From Pelagerythrobacter sp041912895 (GTDB lineage: Bacteria; Pseudomonadota; Alphaproteobacteria; Sphingomonadales; Sphingomonadaceae), in assembly GCF_041912895.1 (NCBI RefSeq), contig NZ_JAYSGI010000001.1, positions 372,001-436,000 of the forward strand: 64,000 nt of DNA, given 5' to 3'. The translations under genes were made by a program, and so were the position numbers. The notes beneath the pieces are model-generated. The model made no database searches, was not told the DNA's origin, and was given only the letters and a program-made list of their open reading frames with translations. Of this stretch, positions 16,544 through 25,068 are shown piece after piece; within the stretch, counting starts at the first letter, position 1; each line of letters begins with the position of its first letter.

Positions 16544-16956
16544 GCCGACACCAGCCGCGCCGCCATCACCCGCTTGGCCACCAGCACGGCGACCAGCGGC
16601 AGCACCGCGCCCGCCGCCAGCATCCAGTCCGGGTGCGGAAACATCTGCGTGGTCCACACGCTCGACAGCGCGATGACCAGGCCGACGATCCACGCCATCA
16701 GCGCGCGGTGCGAGATCGCGATGGCGGCGCACGTCCCGGCCAGCGCGCCGAGGAACCAGGCGACGACCACCGCGATCCTGGCTTCGTCGGGCACCAGTTC
16801 CATCAGCCGCGCCTGATCGTCGGGGTCCGACAGGTCGAGCCCCGCGGGCGGCCGGAACAGCGCGTGGCCGATGCCCTCGACCACGAAGACCACGATCATC
16901 GCCACCACGATGCCGGCCGCCACGGCCACGATATTGCGCACCATCGGATTGTTCAT
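16540..16956 (-). CDS. hypothetical four-helix membrane protein
   Basis: A 138-aa protein with four predicted membrane helices (about residues 8-30, 62-82, 86-104 and 112-130) and a periplasmic or cytoplasmic loop with 'PPAGLDLSDPDDQARL'. No catalytic motif is seen. Similar small proteins are common in sphingomonads, but I cannot name a family with a known role. It ends within the photolyase stop codon on the opposite strand, sharing CTAG. The space upstream to the cfa-like gene (about 110 bp) is the only room for divergent promoters. Confidence 0.7.
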   Translation of the reverse strand: MNNPMVRNIVAVAAGIVVAMIVVFVVEGIGHALFRPPAGLDLSDPDDQARLMELVPDEARIAVVVAWFLGALAGTCAAIAISHRALMAWIVGLVIALSSVWTTQMFPHPDWMLAAGAVLPLVAVLVAKRVMAARLVSA

Positions 16957-17034
16957 CGCGCCGTCTCCCCTTCGCGCCCGAACCGGCTTCTAGCACGCAC
17001 TCGCACGATTGCGCACTGCGGATTGCGCGGTGCT

Positions 17035-17058
17035 TGAACCGCGCAGCGGGGCGGTTCA
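17035..17058 (+). promoter_or_regulatory. hairpin in the leader of the cfa-like gene
   Basis: TGAACCGC at 17035-17042 is exactly complementary to GCGGTTCA at 17051-17058 with an 8-nt loop. It ends 11 bp before the chosen ATG and next to the weak AGGGG ribosome site. It could be a translational control hairpin or an operator dyad. Confidence 0.35.
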
Positions 17059-17069
17059 TAGGGGCGCCG

Positions 17070-18311
17070 ATGAAGGCAGAGGGGCTAGGCAGGGGCGAGA
17101 CCCTTCTCACCGGCGGCGCCCGGTTCGAGCGTAGCCCGGGCCTGCTCGCGCGCCTGTTCGCGCCGGGCTTCCACAAGGTGCTCGATCGGATCGACGCGGG
17201 GCTGGAAAGCGGCTCGATCACCGGCCACCTGCCCGACGGCACCACGCGCCTGCTCGGCGGGCGCAATCCGGGCTTCGCGGCCGAAGTCATGATCCGCGAC
17301 TGGCGCGCGCTGATGCGGCTCGCGACCAACGGCTCGATCGGCTGGTATCAGGCGTGGGAAGCGGGCGAGTGGGACAGCCCCGACCCGGTGCCGATCTTCG
17401 CGCTGTTCATGGCCAACGGCGACGCACTCGGCGATACGGGCCGCGCGCGCGGTCCGTTCCGCTGGGCGGCGCGGCTGGCGCACTGGATGAACCGCAACAC
17501 GCACGAGGGCGCGGCGCGCAACATCCACGCACATTACGACCTCGGCAACGATTTCTACGCCGCCTGGCTCGACCCGACGATGAGCTATTCCTCGGCCATC
17601 TGGGCGGACGGCGACGATTTGGAAGCGGCGCAACGGCGCAAGTGGGCGAAGCTGGCCGAACGCCTGGGCGAACCCGAAACGCTGCTGGAGATCGGCTGCG
17701 GCTGGGGCGGCTTGTCCGATCGTTTCGCGCGCGGCGGAGCACAGGTGACCGGCATCAGCCTGTCGGACGAACAGCTCGACTGGGCCCGGCGACGGCACGA
17801 TCCGGCGATCGATTTCCGGCGGCAGGATTACCGCGACGTCACCGGGCAATACGACGCGATCGTCAGCGTCGAGATGGTCGAGGCGGTGGGGCGCGAGTAC
17901 TGGCCGGGGTTCTTCGACTGCATCGCGCGCTGCCTGAAACCCGGCGGCCGCGCGGCGATCCAGTTCATCGCGATGAAGGACAGCCTGTTCGACGCCTATG
18001 CCGCGAGCGCTGACTTCATCCAGGCTTACGTCTTCCCCGGCGGCCTGCTGATTCGCACCCGCGAATTCGAGCAACTGGCGCGCGAGCGCGGGCTGACGTG
18101 GCAGGATTGCAGCAGCTTCGGGGTCGACTACGCCGAAACGCTGAAGGTCTGGCGCGAGAGGTTCGACGCCGCCGCTGCCGAAGGGCGGCTGCCGGTCGAA
18201 TTCGATGCGCGCTTTCGGCGGCTGTGGCGCTATTACCTGATGTATTGCGAAGGTGGTTTCCGCGGCGGTGGGATCGATGTCCATCAGGTTACGCTGGTGA
18301 AGGAGGGGTGA
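17070..18311 (+). CDS. cyclopropane-fatty-acyl-phospholipid synthase family methyltransferase
   Basis: A 413-aa SAM-dependent methyltransferase of the Cfa family, which adds a methylene group from SAM across double bonds of membrane lipid acyl chains. Family features are 'AHYDLGNDFYAAWLDPTMSY', the SAM motif 'LLEIGCGWGGLSDRFA', 'GISLSDEQLDWARRR' and 'VSVEMVEAVG'. 'FIQAYVFPGG' and 'YYLMYCEGGF' lie toward the C-terminus. The N-terminal ~130 residues form the lipid-binding domain. ATG 17070 is chosen over TTG 17034, which would lie inside the leader hairpin. The next gene starts 2 bp after the stop, so co-transcription is likely. Confidence 0.9.
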   Translation: MKAEGLGRGETLLTGGARFERSPGLLARLFAPGFHKVLDRIDAGLESGSITGHLPDGTTRLLGGRNPGFAAEVMIRDWRALMRLATNGSIGWYQAWEAGEWDSPDPVPIFALFMANGDALGDTGRARGPFRWAARLAHWMNRNTHEGAARNIHAHYDLGNDFYAAWLDPTMSYSSAIWADGDDLEAAQRRKWAKLAERLGEPETLLEIGCGWGGLSDRFARGGAQVTGISLSDEQLDWARRRHDPAIDFRRQDYRDVTGQYDAIVSVEMVEAVGREYWPGFFDCIARCLKPGGRAAIQFIAMKDSLFDAYAASADFIQAYVFPGGLLIRTREFEQLARERGLTWQDCSSFGVDYAETLKVWRERFDAAAAEGRLPVEFDARFRRLWRYYLMYCEGGFRGGGIDVHQVTLVKEG

Positions 18312-18313
18312 GA

Positions 18314-19486
18314 ATGCGGACGAAATTCGGTGCACTGGTGGCGGCGGCGCTTCTGGCAGGTTGTGCGACCGCTCCCGGCGGCGAACGCGCCGCGGTCTAT
18401 CCGACGCAACCGGCGGAAGCCGTGCCGGTCGAGCACCAGCAGGTCCTGTTCTGGGACGACGCGACGCGCAGCGACCGCTTCCGCCGGATGGAGGATATCT
18501 TCGCCGGGATCGACACCGCGCCCGCGCCGAGCGTGCGCGCGCTGCCGCAGGGCGAAGCGTTCGATGCCGAAACGCTCGCGAAAGTCGACGGCTATCTCGC
18601 CGAGATGAACGCGGCGGGGATCATGGTGCTGCAAGACGGCAAGGTCCGGCTTGAGAAATACCGCCTCGGCTTCGGGCCGGAACAGCGCTGGACCAGCTTC
18701 TCGGTCGCCAAGAGCTTCACCTCCACCCTGCTCGGCGCGGCGGTGAAGGACGGCAGCATCGCCAGCCTGTCCGATCCCGTGACCCGCTATCTGCCGCAGC
18801 TTTCGGGCACCGCCTACGATGGAGTGACCGTGGAACAGGTGGCGACGATGACCTCGGGCGTGGCGTGGAACGAGGACTATGCCGATCCCGACAGCGACGT
18901 GGCCAAGATGCTCGGCATCGCGCCGGTCGCGGGCGAACCGCAGGCGGTGACCTATGCCCGCACGCTGACGCGCGAGGCGCCCGCGGGCGAGAAGTGGGTT
19001 TACAAGACGCTCGAGACCAATCTGCTCGGCGATATCGTGGCGGCTGCGACCGGCAAGTCGCTCACAGCCTATGCCAAGGACAAGATCGTCGATCCGGCGG
19101 GCTTTGCCGGCGGGCTGTTCTGGATGGCGGACCTCACCGGGAACAATATCGGCGGGTGCTGCCTGTCGATCCGCCTGTCGGACTATGCCCGGATGGGCCA
19201 GTGGGTGCTGGAGGGGGGGCAGCCCTCGGTGCCCGAAGGCTGGTTTGCGAAAGCGGGTGCGGCGCAGGTCGATCTCGGCAACGGCTTCGGCTACGGCTAC
19301 CAGTGGTGGACCTATCCCGGCGGCTTCTACGGCGCGCAGGGCATCTTCGGGCAATACATCACGCTGGTGCCGGAAGAGAACATGGTGATCGCCGTCGTCT
19401 CGAACTATCCGACTGCGACGGGTGACGGCCTCACGCGGGCGCGCATGGCGCTGTGGCAGACGGTGATCGAGGCGGGCAAGCGCTGA
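18314..19486 (+). CDS. beta-lactamase-fold serine hydrolase, predicted lipoprotein
   Basis: This 390-aa class C beta-lactamase-like/esterase family protein has the lipobox 'ALLAGC' at residues 12-17, so it is exported and lipidated. The active-site S-x-x-K is in 'SFSVAKSFTSTL'. The Tyr/Ser motif region is less clear, around 'WVYKTLETNLLGDI'. Late 'FGYGYQWWTYPGGFYGAQG' matches the C-terminal part of the family. Members include EstB-type esterases, D-aminopeptidases and 6-aminohexanoate-dimer hydrolase. 'SVAKSFTS' plus the tryptophan-rich end are reminiscent of the latter. Starts 2 bp after the cfa-like stop codon. The exact substrate is unknown. Confidence 0.85.
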   Translation: MRTKFGALVAAALLAGCATAPGGERAAVYPTQPAEAVPVEHQQVLFWDDATRSDRFRRMEDIFAGIDTAPAPSVRALPQGEAFDAETLAKVDGYLAEMNAAGIMVLQDGKVRLEKYRLGFGPEQRWTSFSVAKSFTSTLLGAAVKDGSIASLSDPVTRYLPQLSGTAYDGVTVEQVATMTSGVAWNEDYADPDSDVAKMLGIAPVAGEPQAVTYARTLTREAPAGEKWVYKTLETNLLGDIVAAATGKSLTAYAKDKIVDPAGFAGGLFWMADLTGNNIGGCCLSIRLSDYARMGQWVLEGGQPSVPEGWFAKAGAAQVDLGNGFGYGYQWWTYPGGFYGAQGIFGQYITLVPEENMVIAVVSNYPTATGDGLTRARMALWQTVIEAGKR

Positions 19487-19500
19487 TCGCGCCGATCAGC
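19482..19500. terminator. palindrome carrying the stop codons of both convergent genes
   Basis: GCTGATCG (19482-19489) and CGATCAGC (19493-19500) form an 8-bp stem with a 3-nt loop. The serine-hydrolase TGA is in the left arm and the PilZ-gene TGA, read on the other strand, is in the right arm. It can serve as a bidirectional transcript end, although no T run follows. Confidence 0.5.
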
Positions 19501-19846
19501 AGGAAGAGCGGAAGACTCCGCCGGCCTGATATTTGCCCACGATATTGTCGTGCACGATCGGGCTGAGCAGTTCGCTGAACGCACAGCCGACCTGGCAGTT
19601 GTCCCACCAGATCACTTCGCCCTGCAACGCGCCGAGGCCGGGCAGGGTGAGCCAGCAGAGCTGGCCGGGATGCAGCCGGTTGATGGCCGAGGAAGAAAAG
19701 CCGGATACGGACAGGTCGTGCACCACGGTCTGGAATGCGCGCCCGCCCGAAACGCGCAATTGCGCAGGGATGGTCAACCGGGTGCGCGGCGCGCTGCGAT
19801 CTTCCTGTGCGGCGACCGAATAGCGTTCGAAAGCCTTGGTGGTCAT
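19496..19846 (-). CDS. PilZ domain protein (predicted c-di-GMP receptor)
   Basis: This 116-aa single-domain protein is almost entirely PilZ. The two c-di-GMP-binding motifs are present: RxxxR in 'RSAPRTRL' and D/NxSxxG in 'DLSVSGFSS'. They are followed by the beta-barrel 'GQLCWLTLPGLGALQGEVIWW'. Stand-alone PilZ proteins usually relay cyclic-di-GMP levels to motility, cellulose or exopolysaccharide machinery. ATG 19846 begins 'MTTKAFERYS'; upstream in-frame sequence belongs to the neighbouring SDR gene region and is not conserved. The target here is unknown, though the window holds a large exopolysaccharide locus 24 kb away. Confidence 0.87.
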   Translation of the reverse strand: MTTKAFERYSVAAQEDRSAPRTRLTIPAQLRVSGGRAFQTVVHDLSVSGFSSSAINRLHPGQLCWLTLPGLGALQGEVIWWDNCQVGCAFSELLSPIVHDNIVGKYQAGGVFRSSC

Positions 19847-19919
19847 GTCTGCGCGTCCCTTGCTGTCGTGGCAGGGAATTGCTGACCGTTGCTGGTTACC
19901 GCGAGGTTTCGCGACAGGG

Positions 19920-20642
19920 TTAAGCCGGATTAACCACGCGCTCGCGATGGCGCGTCTCGAAGCCCTCGGCCACCAGATCGGCGATGCGCCGGCCGACCAC
20001 CGCCGGTTCCTTGACGGTCGCGGGATCCTCGCCCGGATAGGCCTTGGCGCGCATCGCGGTGCGGGTCGCGCCCGGGTCGAGGATCGCCACGCGGATGTCG
20101 CCCAGCTTGCGCACTTCCTCGGCATAGCTGTCGAGCAGCGACTCGAACGCCGCCTTGGTCGATCCGTATCCGGCCCAGAACGCGCGCGGCTCCGCGCCGA
20201 CGCTGCTGGTGAGGCCGATCACCCGTGCGCCCTCGCTGCGCTTCAACAAAGGATCGAACGCGGCGATCAGCGCCTGCGTGGCGAGCAGGTTGGTGGTGAC
20301 GGCCTGCGCGAACTGCTTGGGCTCGATCTGCGTCACCGGGGTCAGCGTGGGCAGGTAGGCGGCGGCGATCACCAGGATGTCGAGCTTGTCCCAGCGCGCG
20401 GCGAGCGCCGCGGCGAGGCGGGCGATCCCGTCCTGCTCGCCGAGGTCGAGCGGCGCGATCGTGGCGTTGCCGCCGGCGTCGTGGATCGCGTCCTCCACAC
20501 CCTCCAGCGCACGAACGTCGCGCCCGGTGAGGACGACGTGCGCACCGTCTTCCGCGAGCGCGAGAGCGGTGGCCGCGCCGATCCCGCGGCTCGCGCCGGT
20601 GACGAGCGCGACGCGCCCTTCCAGTGGCTTGGTTTGGGGCAT
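19920..20642 (-). CDS. SDR family oxidoreductase
   Basis: A 240-aa short-chain dehydrogenase with the NAD(P)-binding 'VTGASRGIG' at residues 15-23, an 'ILVIAAAYLP' segment where most SDRs have NNAG, and the catalytic Ser region 'IGLTSSVGAEPRAFWAGYGS' with Tyr and the TKAA lysine. The missing NNAG is a mild deviation. The basic nature of 'LTGRDVRALEGV' suggests NADP(H) preference. Starts with a TGATG overlap on the purF stop codon, so it is translated as the second gene of a purF operon. Substrate unknown. Confidence 0.85.
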   Translation of the reverse strand: MPQTKPLEGRVALVTGASRGIGAATALALAEDGAHVVLTGRDVRALEGVEDAIHDAGGNATIAPLDLGEQDGIARLAAALAARWDKLDILVIAAAYLPTLTPVTQIEPKQFAQAVTTNLLATQALIAAFDPLLKRSEGARVIGLTSSVGAEPRAFWAGYGSTKAAFESLLDSYAEEVRKLGDIRVAILDPGATRTAMRAKAYPGEDPATVKEPAVVGRRIADLVAEGFETRHRERVVNPA

Positions 20643-22108
20643 CAGGCGACCTTGTCGAAGGAAAGCTGCGCCTCGCGATGCTCGCGCTGGGCGAGGTCGG
20701 TCAGCGATGTGGGATAGTCGCCGGTGAAGCAGGCGTCGCAGAACGAAGGACAGGCCGGATCGCGCGGCTCGTGGCCGACCGCGCGGTAGAGCCCGTCGAT
20801 GGAGACGAAGGCGAGGCTGTCGGCCTTGATGAACTCGCGCATCGGCTCGATCTCCATGCGCGCGGCGAGCAGCTTCGACCGTTCGGGCGTGTCGACGCCG
20901 TAGAAGCACGAATGCGCAGTCGGCGGGCTGGCGACGCGGAAGTGGACCTCGCGCGCGCCGGCTTCGCGCATCATTTCCACGATCTTCAGGCTGGTGGTGC
21001 CGCGCACGATCGAATCGTCGATCAGCACGATCCGCTTGCCTTCCACCAGCGCGCGGTTGGCGTTGTGCTTGCGCTTGACGCTCGAATGGCGCGCGCCGTC
21101 GCCCGGCTGGATGAAAGTGCGCCCGACGTAGTGGCTGCGAATGATCCCCAGTTCGAACGGCACGCCCGATTGCTGGGCATAACCGATTGCCGCCGGCACG
21201 CCGCTGTCGGGCACCGGCACGACCAGATCGACCTCCGCCGGGCTCTCGATCGCGAGCTGCTCGCCGATCGCCTTGCGCGCGGCATAGACGCTGCGCCCGT
21301 CGAAGATCGAATCGGGACGGCTGAAATAGACGTGCTCGAAAATGCACGGACGCGCGCGGTGCTGCCCGAACGGATGGAGCGAATCGATGTTGCCGTCGAA
21401 ATCGACGCGGACGATCTCGCCCGGCTCGATCTGGCGGACGAATTCCGCGCCGACCACGTCAAACGCCACGGTTTCGCTGGCGAACACCGTGGCGTCGCCC
21501 ATGCGGCCCATCACCAGCGGGCGAATGCCGAGCGGATCGCGGCAGGCGATCATGCCTTCGGGCGTCATCACCACCAGCGCATAGGCGCCCTCGACCAGCC
21601 GCAGCGCGTCGATCAGGCGGTCGATCATCGTGGGATAGCGGCTGGTGGCGACGAGGTGGATGATGACCTCGGTGTCGGACGTCGACTGGAAGATCGCGCC
21701 CTTGCCGACCAGTTCCTGCCGCAACATGCCCGCGTTCGAGATATTGCCGTTGTGCGCGACCGAGAACCCGCCGCTGGCGAGATCGGCGTAGAGCGGCTGG
21801 ATGTTGCGCAGGCCCGATCCGCCGGTGGTGGAATAGCGCACGTGACCCGCCGCCATGAAGCCGGGAAGCTCCGCGATCGCTTCGCTGCTGGAGAAGTTCT
21901 CCGCCACCTGGCCCAGGCCGCGGCGCTGGTAGAATTCATTGCCGTCGAAGCTGGTGATTCCGGCCGCTTCCTGCCCGCGATGCTGGAGCGCATGGAGGCC
22001 GAGCGCGGTGGCGGCGGCGGCGTCGGACGCGTTGATCGCGCCGAACACGCCGCACTCCTCGCGCAGCTTGTCGCCATCCTCGTCGCGGAACGGGTGGGTG
22101 AGGTTCAT
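20642..22108 (-). CDS. purF: amidophosphoribosyltransferase
   Basis: A 488-aa enzyme for the first committed step of purine synthesis: PRPP plus glutamine to 5-phosphoribosylamine. The N-terminal nucleophile is Cys19 in 'REECGVFGA', exposed after removal of an 18-residue propeptide. The class II glutaminase follows ('LHALQHRGQEAAGI', 'GHVRYSTTGGSG'). The phosphoribosyltransferase domain has the PRPP-binding motif 'RIVLIDDSIVRGTTSLKI'. Cysteines near the C-terminus ('DPACPSFCDACFTGDYP') match forms that bind an iron-sulfur cluster. The downstream SDR gene overlaps its stop by 1 nt. Upstream there is a 166-bp gap to the divergent lol operon. Confidence 0.96.
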   Translation of the reverse strand: MNLTHPFRDEDGDKLREECGVFGAINASDAAAATALGLHALQHRGQEAAGITSFDGNEFYQRRGLGQVAENFSSSEAIAELPGFMAAGHVRYSTTGGSGLRNIQPLYADLASGGFSVAHNGNISNAGMLRQELVGKGAIFQSTSDTEVIIHLVATSRYPTMIDRLIDALRLVEGAYALVVMTPEGMIACRDPLGIRPLVMGRMGDATVFASETVAFDVVGAEFVRQIEPGEIVRVDFDGNIDSLHPFGQHRARPCIFEHVYFSRPDSIFDGRSVYAARKAIGEQLAIESPAEVDLVVPVPDSGVPAAIGYAQQSGVPFELGIIRSHYVGRTFIQPGDGARHSSVKRKHNANRALVEGKRIVLIDDSIVRGTTSLKIVEMMREAGAREVHFRVASPPTAHSCFYGVDTPERSKLLAARMEIEPMREFIKADSLAFVSIDGLYRAVGHEPRDPACPSFCDACFTGDYPTSLTDLAQREHREAQLSFDKVA

Positions 22109-22274
22109 GCCGATGCGATCCGGTTGCGCTGCCTGCCGCGCTCAATGGCGATGTTGCAGCACGATTACAAGGGCAGCGCGCCGCCAGCCCGCGCACGAGC
22201 CGTGGCATTTCATTGCGCATACAGGAAACCTTTCCTAAGGCCGGAGGCTCACAGAACAGAAGAACCTTTCCGCC

Positions 22275-23516
22275 TTGGTCCTCTCCCTTTTCGAACGAAC
22301 GATCGCCAAGCGATACCTGCTGCCGGGCCGGGGCGAGGCGTTCATCGCGCTGGTCGCCGGGATCAGCGTAGGCGTGGTCATGCTCTCGGTCGCCATGCTG
22401 GTGATCGTGATGAGCGTGATGAATGGCTTCCGCGCCGAACTCCTCGACAAGATCGTGGGGCTGAACGGCCACGCCATCGTGCAAGCCTACGGCGGGCGGC
22501 TGGACAACTGGGAGAACGTGCTGGAGGACATCCGCGAGACCCCCGGTGTCGTCAGCGCCTCGCCGCTGATCGAGCAGCCGCTGCTGGTGAGCTACAACGG
22601 CCGGGTCGAAGCGATCCTGGTGCGCGGCAACACGCAGCAGGATATCGCGGGGCTGGGCAAGAACCTCGTCGCGGGCAATCTTTCGGAGCTTCAGGCCGGG
22701 GCCAGCAACGTCGCGATCGGGGCGCGGCTGGCGGAGAACATCGGCGCGCGGCTGGGCGACACGATCACGATCATCAACCCGGAAGGCCGCTCCACCCCGT
22801 TCGGCACGATGCCGCGCCAGATCGGTTATCGCGTCGCCGCGATCTTCGAGGTCGGGATTTACGATTACGACCAGAAATTCGTCGTCATGCCGATGCAACA
22901 GGCGCAGAGCCTGCTGCTGATCGGCGACAGCGTGGGCATGATCGAAGTGAAGACCGCCGACGCCGACCGGGTCGAGGAGATCATGGCGCCGATCAAGCAA
23001 AGCCTGGCCGGCCGGGCGGTGGTCAACGACTGGAAGACGATCAACTCCACCCTGTTCGAAGCCTTGCAGGTGGAACGCGTGGCGATGTTCTTCGCGTTGA
23101 GTTTCATGGTCCTGGTCGCCGCATTCAACATCCTTTCGAGCCTGGTGATGCTGGTGCGGGCGAAGACGCGGGACATCGCGATCATGCGTACGATGGGCGC
23201 GACGCGGCGCAGCCTGCTCAAGATATTCGTCACCACCGGGTTCACCGTGGGCGCGATCGGCACGGTGGCCGGGCTGGCGCTCGGCTTCCTCGTCCTCGCC
23301 TTCCGCCAGCAGATCGTGCGCGTGATCGAGGTCGTGACCGGGCAGAACCTGTGGGATCCTTCGATCCGCTTCCTTTCCACCCTGCCGGCGCGGGTCGATC
23401 CGGTGGAGATCGCGGGCATCGTCGCGCTGGCGCTGGTGCTCAGCTTCCTCGCCACGCTCTACCCGGCGTTCAAGGCCTCGGGCACCGATCCGGTGCAGGT
23501 GCTTCGCTATGAGTAG
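22275..23516 (+). CDS. lolC: lipoprotein-releasing ABC transporter permease LolC/LolE
   Basis: This 413-aa inner-membrane permease of the Lol system extracts outer-membrane-destined lipoproteins and hands them to LolA. One N-terminal helix ('LVAGISVGVVMLSVAMLVI') is followed by a large periplasmic MacB-like domain (residues ~45-265). Three C-terminal helices follow, with 'VRAKTRDIAIMRTMGATRRS' and 'TGFTVGAIGTVAGLALGFLV'. As in many alphaproteobacteria, a single LolC/E-type subunit probably forms a homodimer. The start is TTG 22275: an in-frame stop at 22236-22238 and the absence of any other start codon leave no alternative. The C-terminus overlaps lolD by 8 bp. Confidence 0.9.
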   Translation: MVLSLFERTIAKRYLLPGRGEAFIALVAGISVGVVMLSVAMLVIVMSVMNGFRAELLDKIVGLNGHAIVQAYGGRLDNWENVLEDIRETPGVVSASPLIEQPLLVSYNGRVEAILVRGNTQQDIAGLGKNLVAGNLSELQAGASNVAIGARLAENIGARLGDTITIINPEGRSTPFGTMPRQIGYRVAAIFEVGIYDYDQKFVVMPMQQAQSLLLIGDSVGMIEVKTADADRVEEIMAPIKQSLAGRAVVNDWKTINSTLFEALQVERVAMFFALSFMVLVAAFNILSSLVMLVRAKTRDIAIMRTMGATRRSLLKIFVTTGFTVGAIGTVAGLALGFLVLAFRQQIVRVIEVVTGQNLWDPSIRFLSTLPARVDPVEIAGIVALALVLSFLATLYPAFKASGTDPVQVLRYE

Positions 23517-24183
23517 TCCGGTCGTCCGCCTCGCGAACCTCACTCGCAGCTTCGAGCAGGGCGGGGAGCGCATCGACGTGCTGCGCGGCGTCGAGCTGGA
23601 AATCGCGCCGGGCGAGATCGTCGCGCTGCTGGGCCCCTCGGGCTCGGGCAAGTCGACGATGCTCCAGGCCGTGGGGCTGCTGGAGGGCGGCTTCGGCGGC
23701 ACGATCGAGATCGCCGGAACGCCGGCGAGCGCGCTGCCCGCCGACGGGCGCACCACGGTGCGGCGCGAGCACCTGGGCTTCGTCTACCAGTTTCACCACC
23801 TGCTGCCCGACTTCAACGCGGAGGAGAACGTGATCCTGCCGCAGCTCGTGGCGGGCAAGGGGCGCGAGGAAGCTTCGGAGCGTGCGCGCGACCTGTTGAC
23901 CTCGCTCGGCCTCGCGCAGCGATTGAGCCATCGGCCCAGCCAGCTGTCGGGCGGCGAACAGCAGCGCGTGGCGGTCGCCCGCGCGCTGGCCAATCGGCCG
24001 ACGCTGGTGCTGGCCGACGAGCCGACCGGCAACCTCGACGAACACACCGCCGACCGGGTGCTCGCACAGTTCCTCGAACTGGTGCGCGGCGAGGGCAGCG
24101 CTGCGCTCGTCGCGACGCACAACGAGCGGCTGGCGGCGAAGATGGATCGTGTCGTCCGCCTGCACGACGGGCTGCTCGAATAG
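23509..24183 (+). CDS. lolD: lipoprotein-releasing ABC transporter ATPase
   Basis: A 224-aa ATP-binding subunit powering lipoprotein release. It has Walker A 'GPSGSGKST', the Q-loop region 'GFVYQFHHLLPDFNAEENV' with the LolD-typical HHLLPDF, signature 'QLSGGEQQRVAVARA', Walker B 'LVLADEPTGNLDEHT' and H-loop 'VATHNERLA'. Overlaps the permease gene by 8 bp and surely forms a two-gene operon with it. It acts on the cytoplasmic face of the inner membrane. Confidence 0.94.
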   Translation: MSSPVVRLANLTRSFEQGGERIDVLRGVELEIAPGEIVALLGPSGSGKSTMLQAVGLLEGGFGGTIEIAGTPASALPADGRTTVRREHLGFVYQFHHLLPDFNAEENVILPQLVAGKGREEASERARDLLTSLGLAQRLSHRPSQLSGGEQQRVAVARALANRPTLVLADEPTGNLDEHTADRVLAQFLELVRGEGSAALVATHNERLAAKMDRVVRLHDGLLE

Positions 24184-24233
24184 GGATACCGCATCCGCTT
24201 CGATCGTTGCGCCATGCGAAGGAGAATTTTCGC

Positions 24234-24509
24234 ATGGCCGACCATCCCAGCACGTTCAACGCTGCCGATACCCACCGCGAGGGCGTCCAGTGGGACGACC
24301 GCGCTTCGATCCACGAGGCAGACGACGGGCAGGGCCTGCTCGACGGCGGGAAGGGGCTGCGCGACGGGACGCTGGCCGAGATGATCGCGCAGGTCATGGC
24401 CTATCCGCCCGAGCGGCGCGGCGATTTCGTAATTCAGAAGGCCGGCGACCACCGGCTCGAACGCGCCGAGATCGAGGCGCTGGCTGCCCGTTCGGACTTT
24501 CCCGGCTGA
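24234..24509 (+). CDS. hypothetical protein
   Basis: A 91-aa acidic cytoplasmic protein that I do not recognise. ATG 24234 is supported by AAGGAG with good spacing; the TTG at 24207 would include the ribosome site itself in the coding region. The C-terminal half ('FVIQKAGDHRLERAEIEALA') looks helical. No signal, membrane segment or metal motif is seen. It sits 50 bp after lolD and 14 bp before the glutathione peroxidase gene, and is probably co-transcribed with the latter. Confidence 0.65.
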   Translation: MADHPSTFNAADTHREGVQWDDRASIHEADDGQGLLDGGKGLRDGTLAEMIAQVMAYPPERRGDFVIQKAGDHRLERAEIEALAARSDFPG

Positions 24510-24523
24510 GTGGGGCTGAGGGC

Positions 24524-25003
24524 ATGACGACGATCGCCGATTTCACCGTCGCCACCGACGGCGGCGAACCGCTCCATCTCGCGGACAAGCTGGGCAAAGT
24601 GCTGCTGGTGGTCAACACCGCCAGCAAGTGCGGCTTCACCCCGCAGTACGACGGGCTGGAGAAGCTCTACGAGCGATACCGCGACCGCGGGTTCGAAGTG
24701 CTCGGCTTTCCGTGCAACCAGTTCGGCGGGCAGGAGCCGGGCGAAGCGGCGGAGATCGCCGAGTTCTGCAAGGTCAACTTCGGAGTGACCTTCCCACTGA
24801 TGGCGAAAGTCGACGTCAACGGCGGCGACGCCTCGCCGCTGTTCGACTGGATGAAGAAGGAAGCGCCCGGCCTGATGGGTTCGAAGGCGATCAAGTGGAA
24901 CTTCACCAAGTTCCTGATCGACCGCGATGGCAAGGTCGTGCGCCGCTACGCTCCGACCGACAAGCCCGAGGGCATCGCGCAGGATGTCGAGGCGCTGCTC
25001 TGA
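24524..25003 (+). CDS. glutathione peroxidase family protein (Cys type)
   Basis: A 159-aa thiol peroxidase reducing hydrogen and lipid peroxides. The peroxidatic residue is Cys, not selenocysteine, in 'NTASKCGFTPQY'. 'GFPCNQFGGQEPG' holds the Gln of the tetrad and the likely resolving Cys. 'IKWNFTKFLIDRDGKVV' supplies the Trp and Asn. Bacterial Cys-type enzymes usually take electrons from thioredoxin rather than glutathione. ATG 24524 gives the usual length; the long upstream in-frame extension overlaps lolD and the small hypothetical gene and is not real. No signal peptide, so cytoplasmic. Confidence 0.92.
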   Translation: MTTIADFTVATDGGEPLHLADKLGKVLLVVNTASKCGFTPQYDGLEKLYERYRDRGFEVLGFPCNQFGGQEPGEAAEIAEFCKVNFGVTFPLMAKVDVNGGDASPLFDWMKKEAPGLMGSKAIKWNFTKFLIDRDGKVVRRYAPTDKPEGIAQDVEALL

Positions 25004-25068
25004 CGAAGTGAGGGGATAGCGTATCGCGCCGCCTTGGCGAATCCCGCCGCCGCACGCATATTGCGCTC

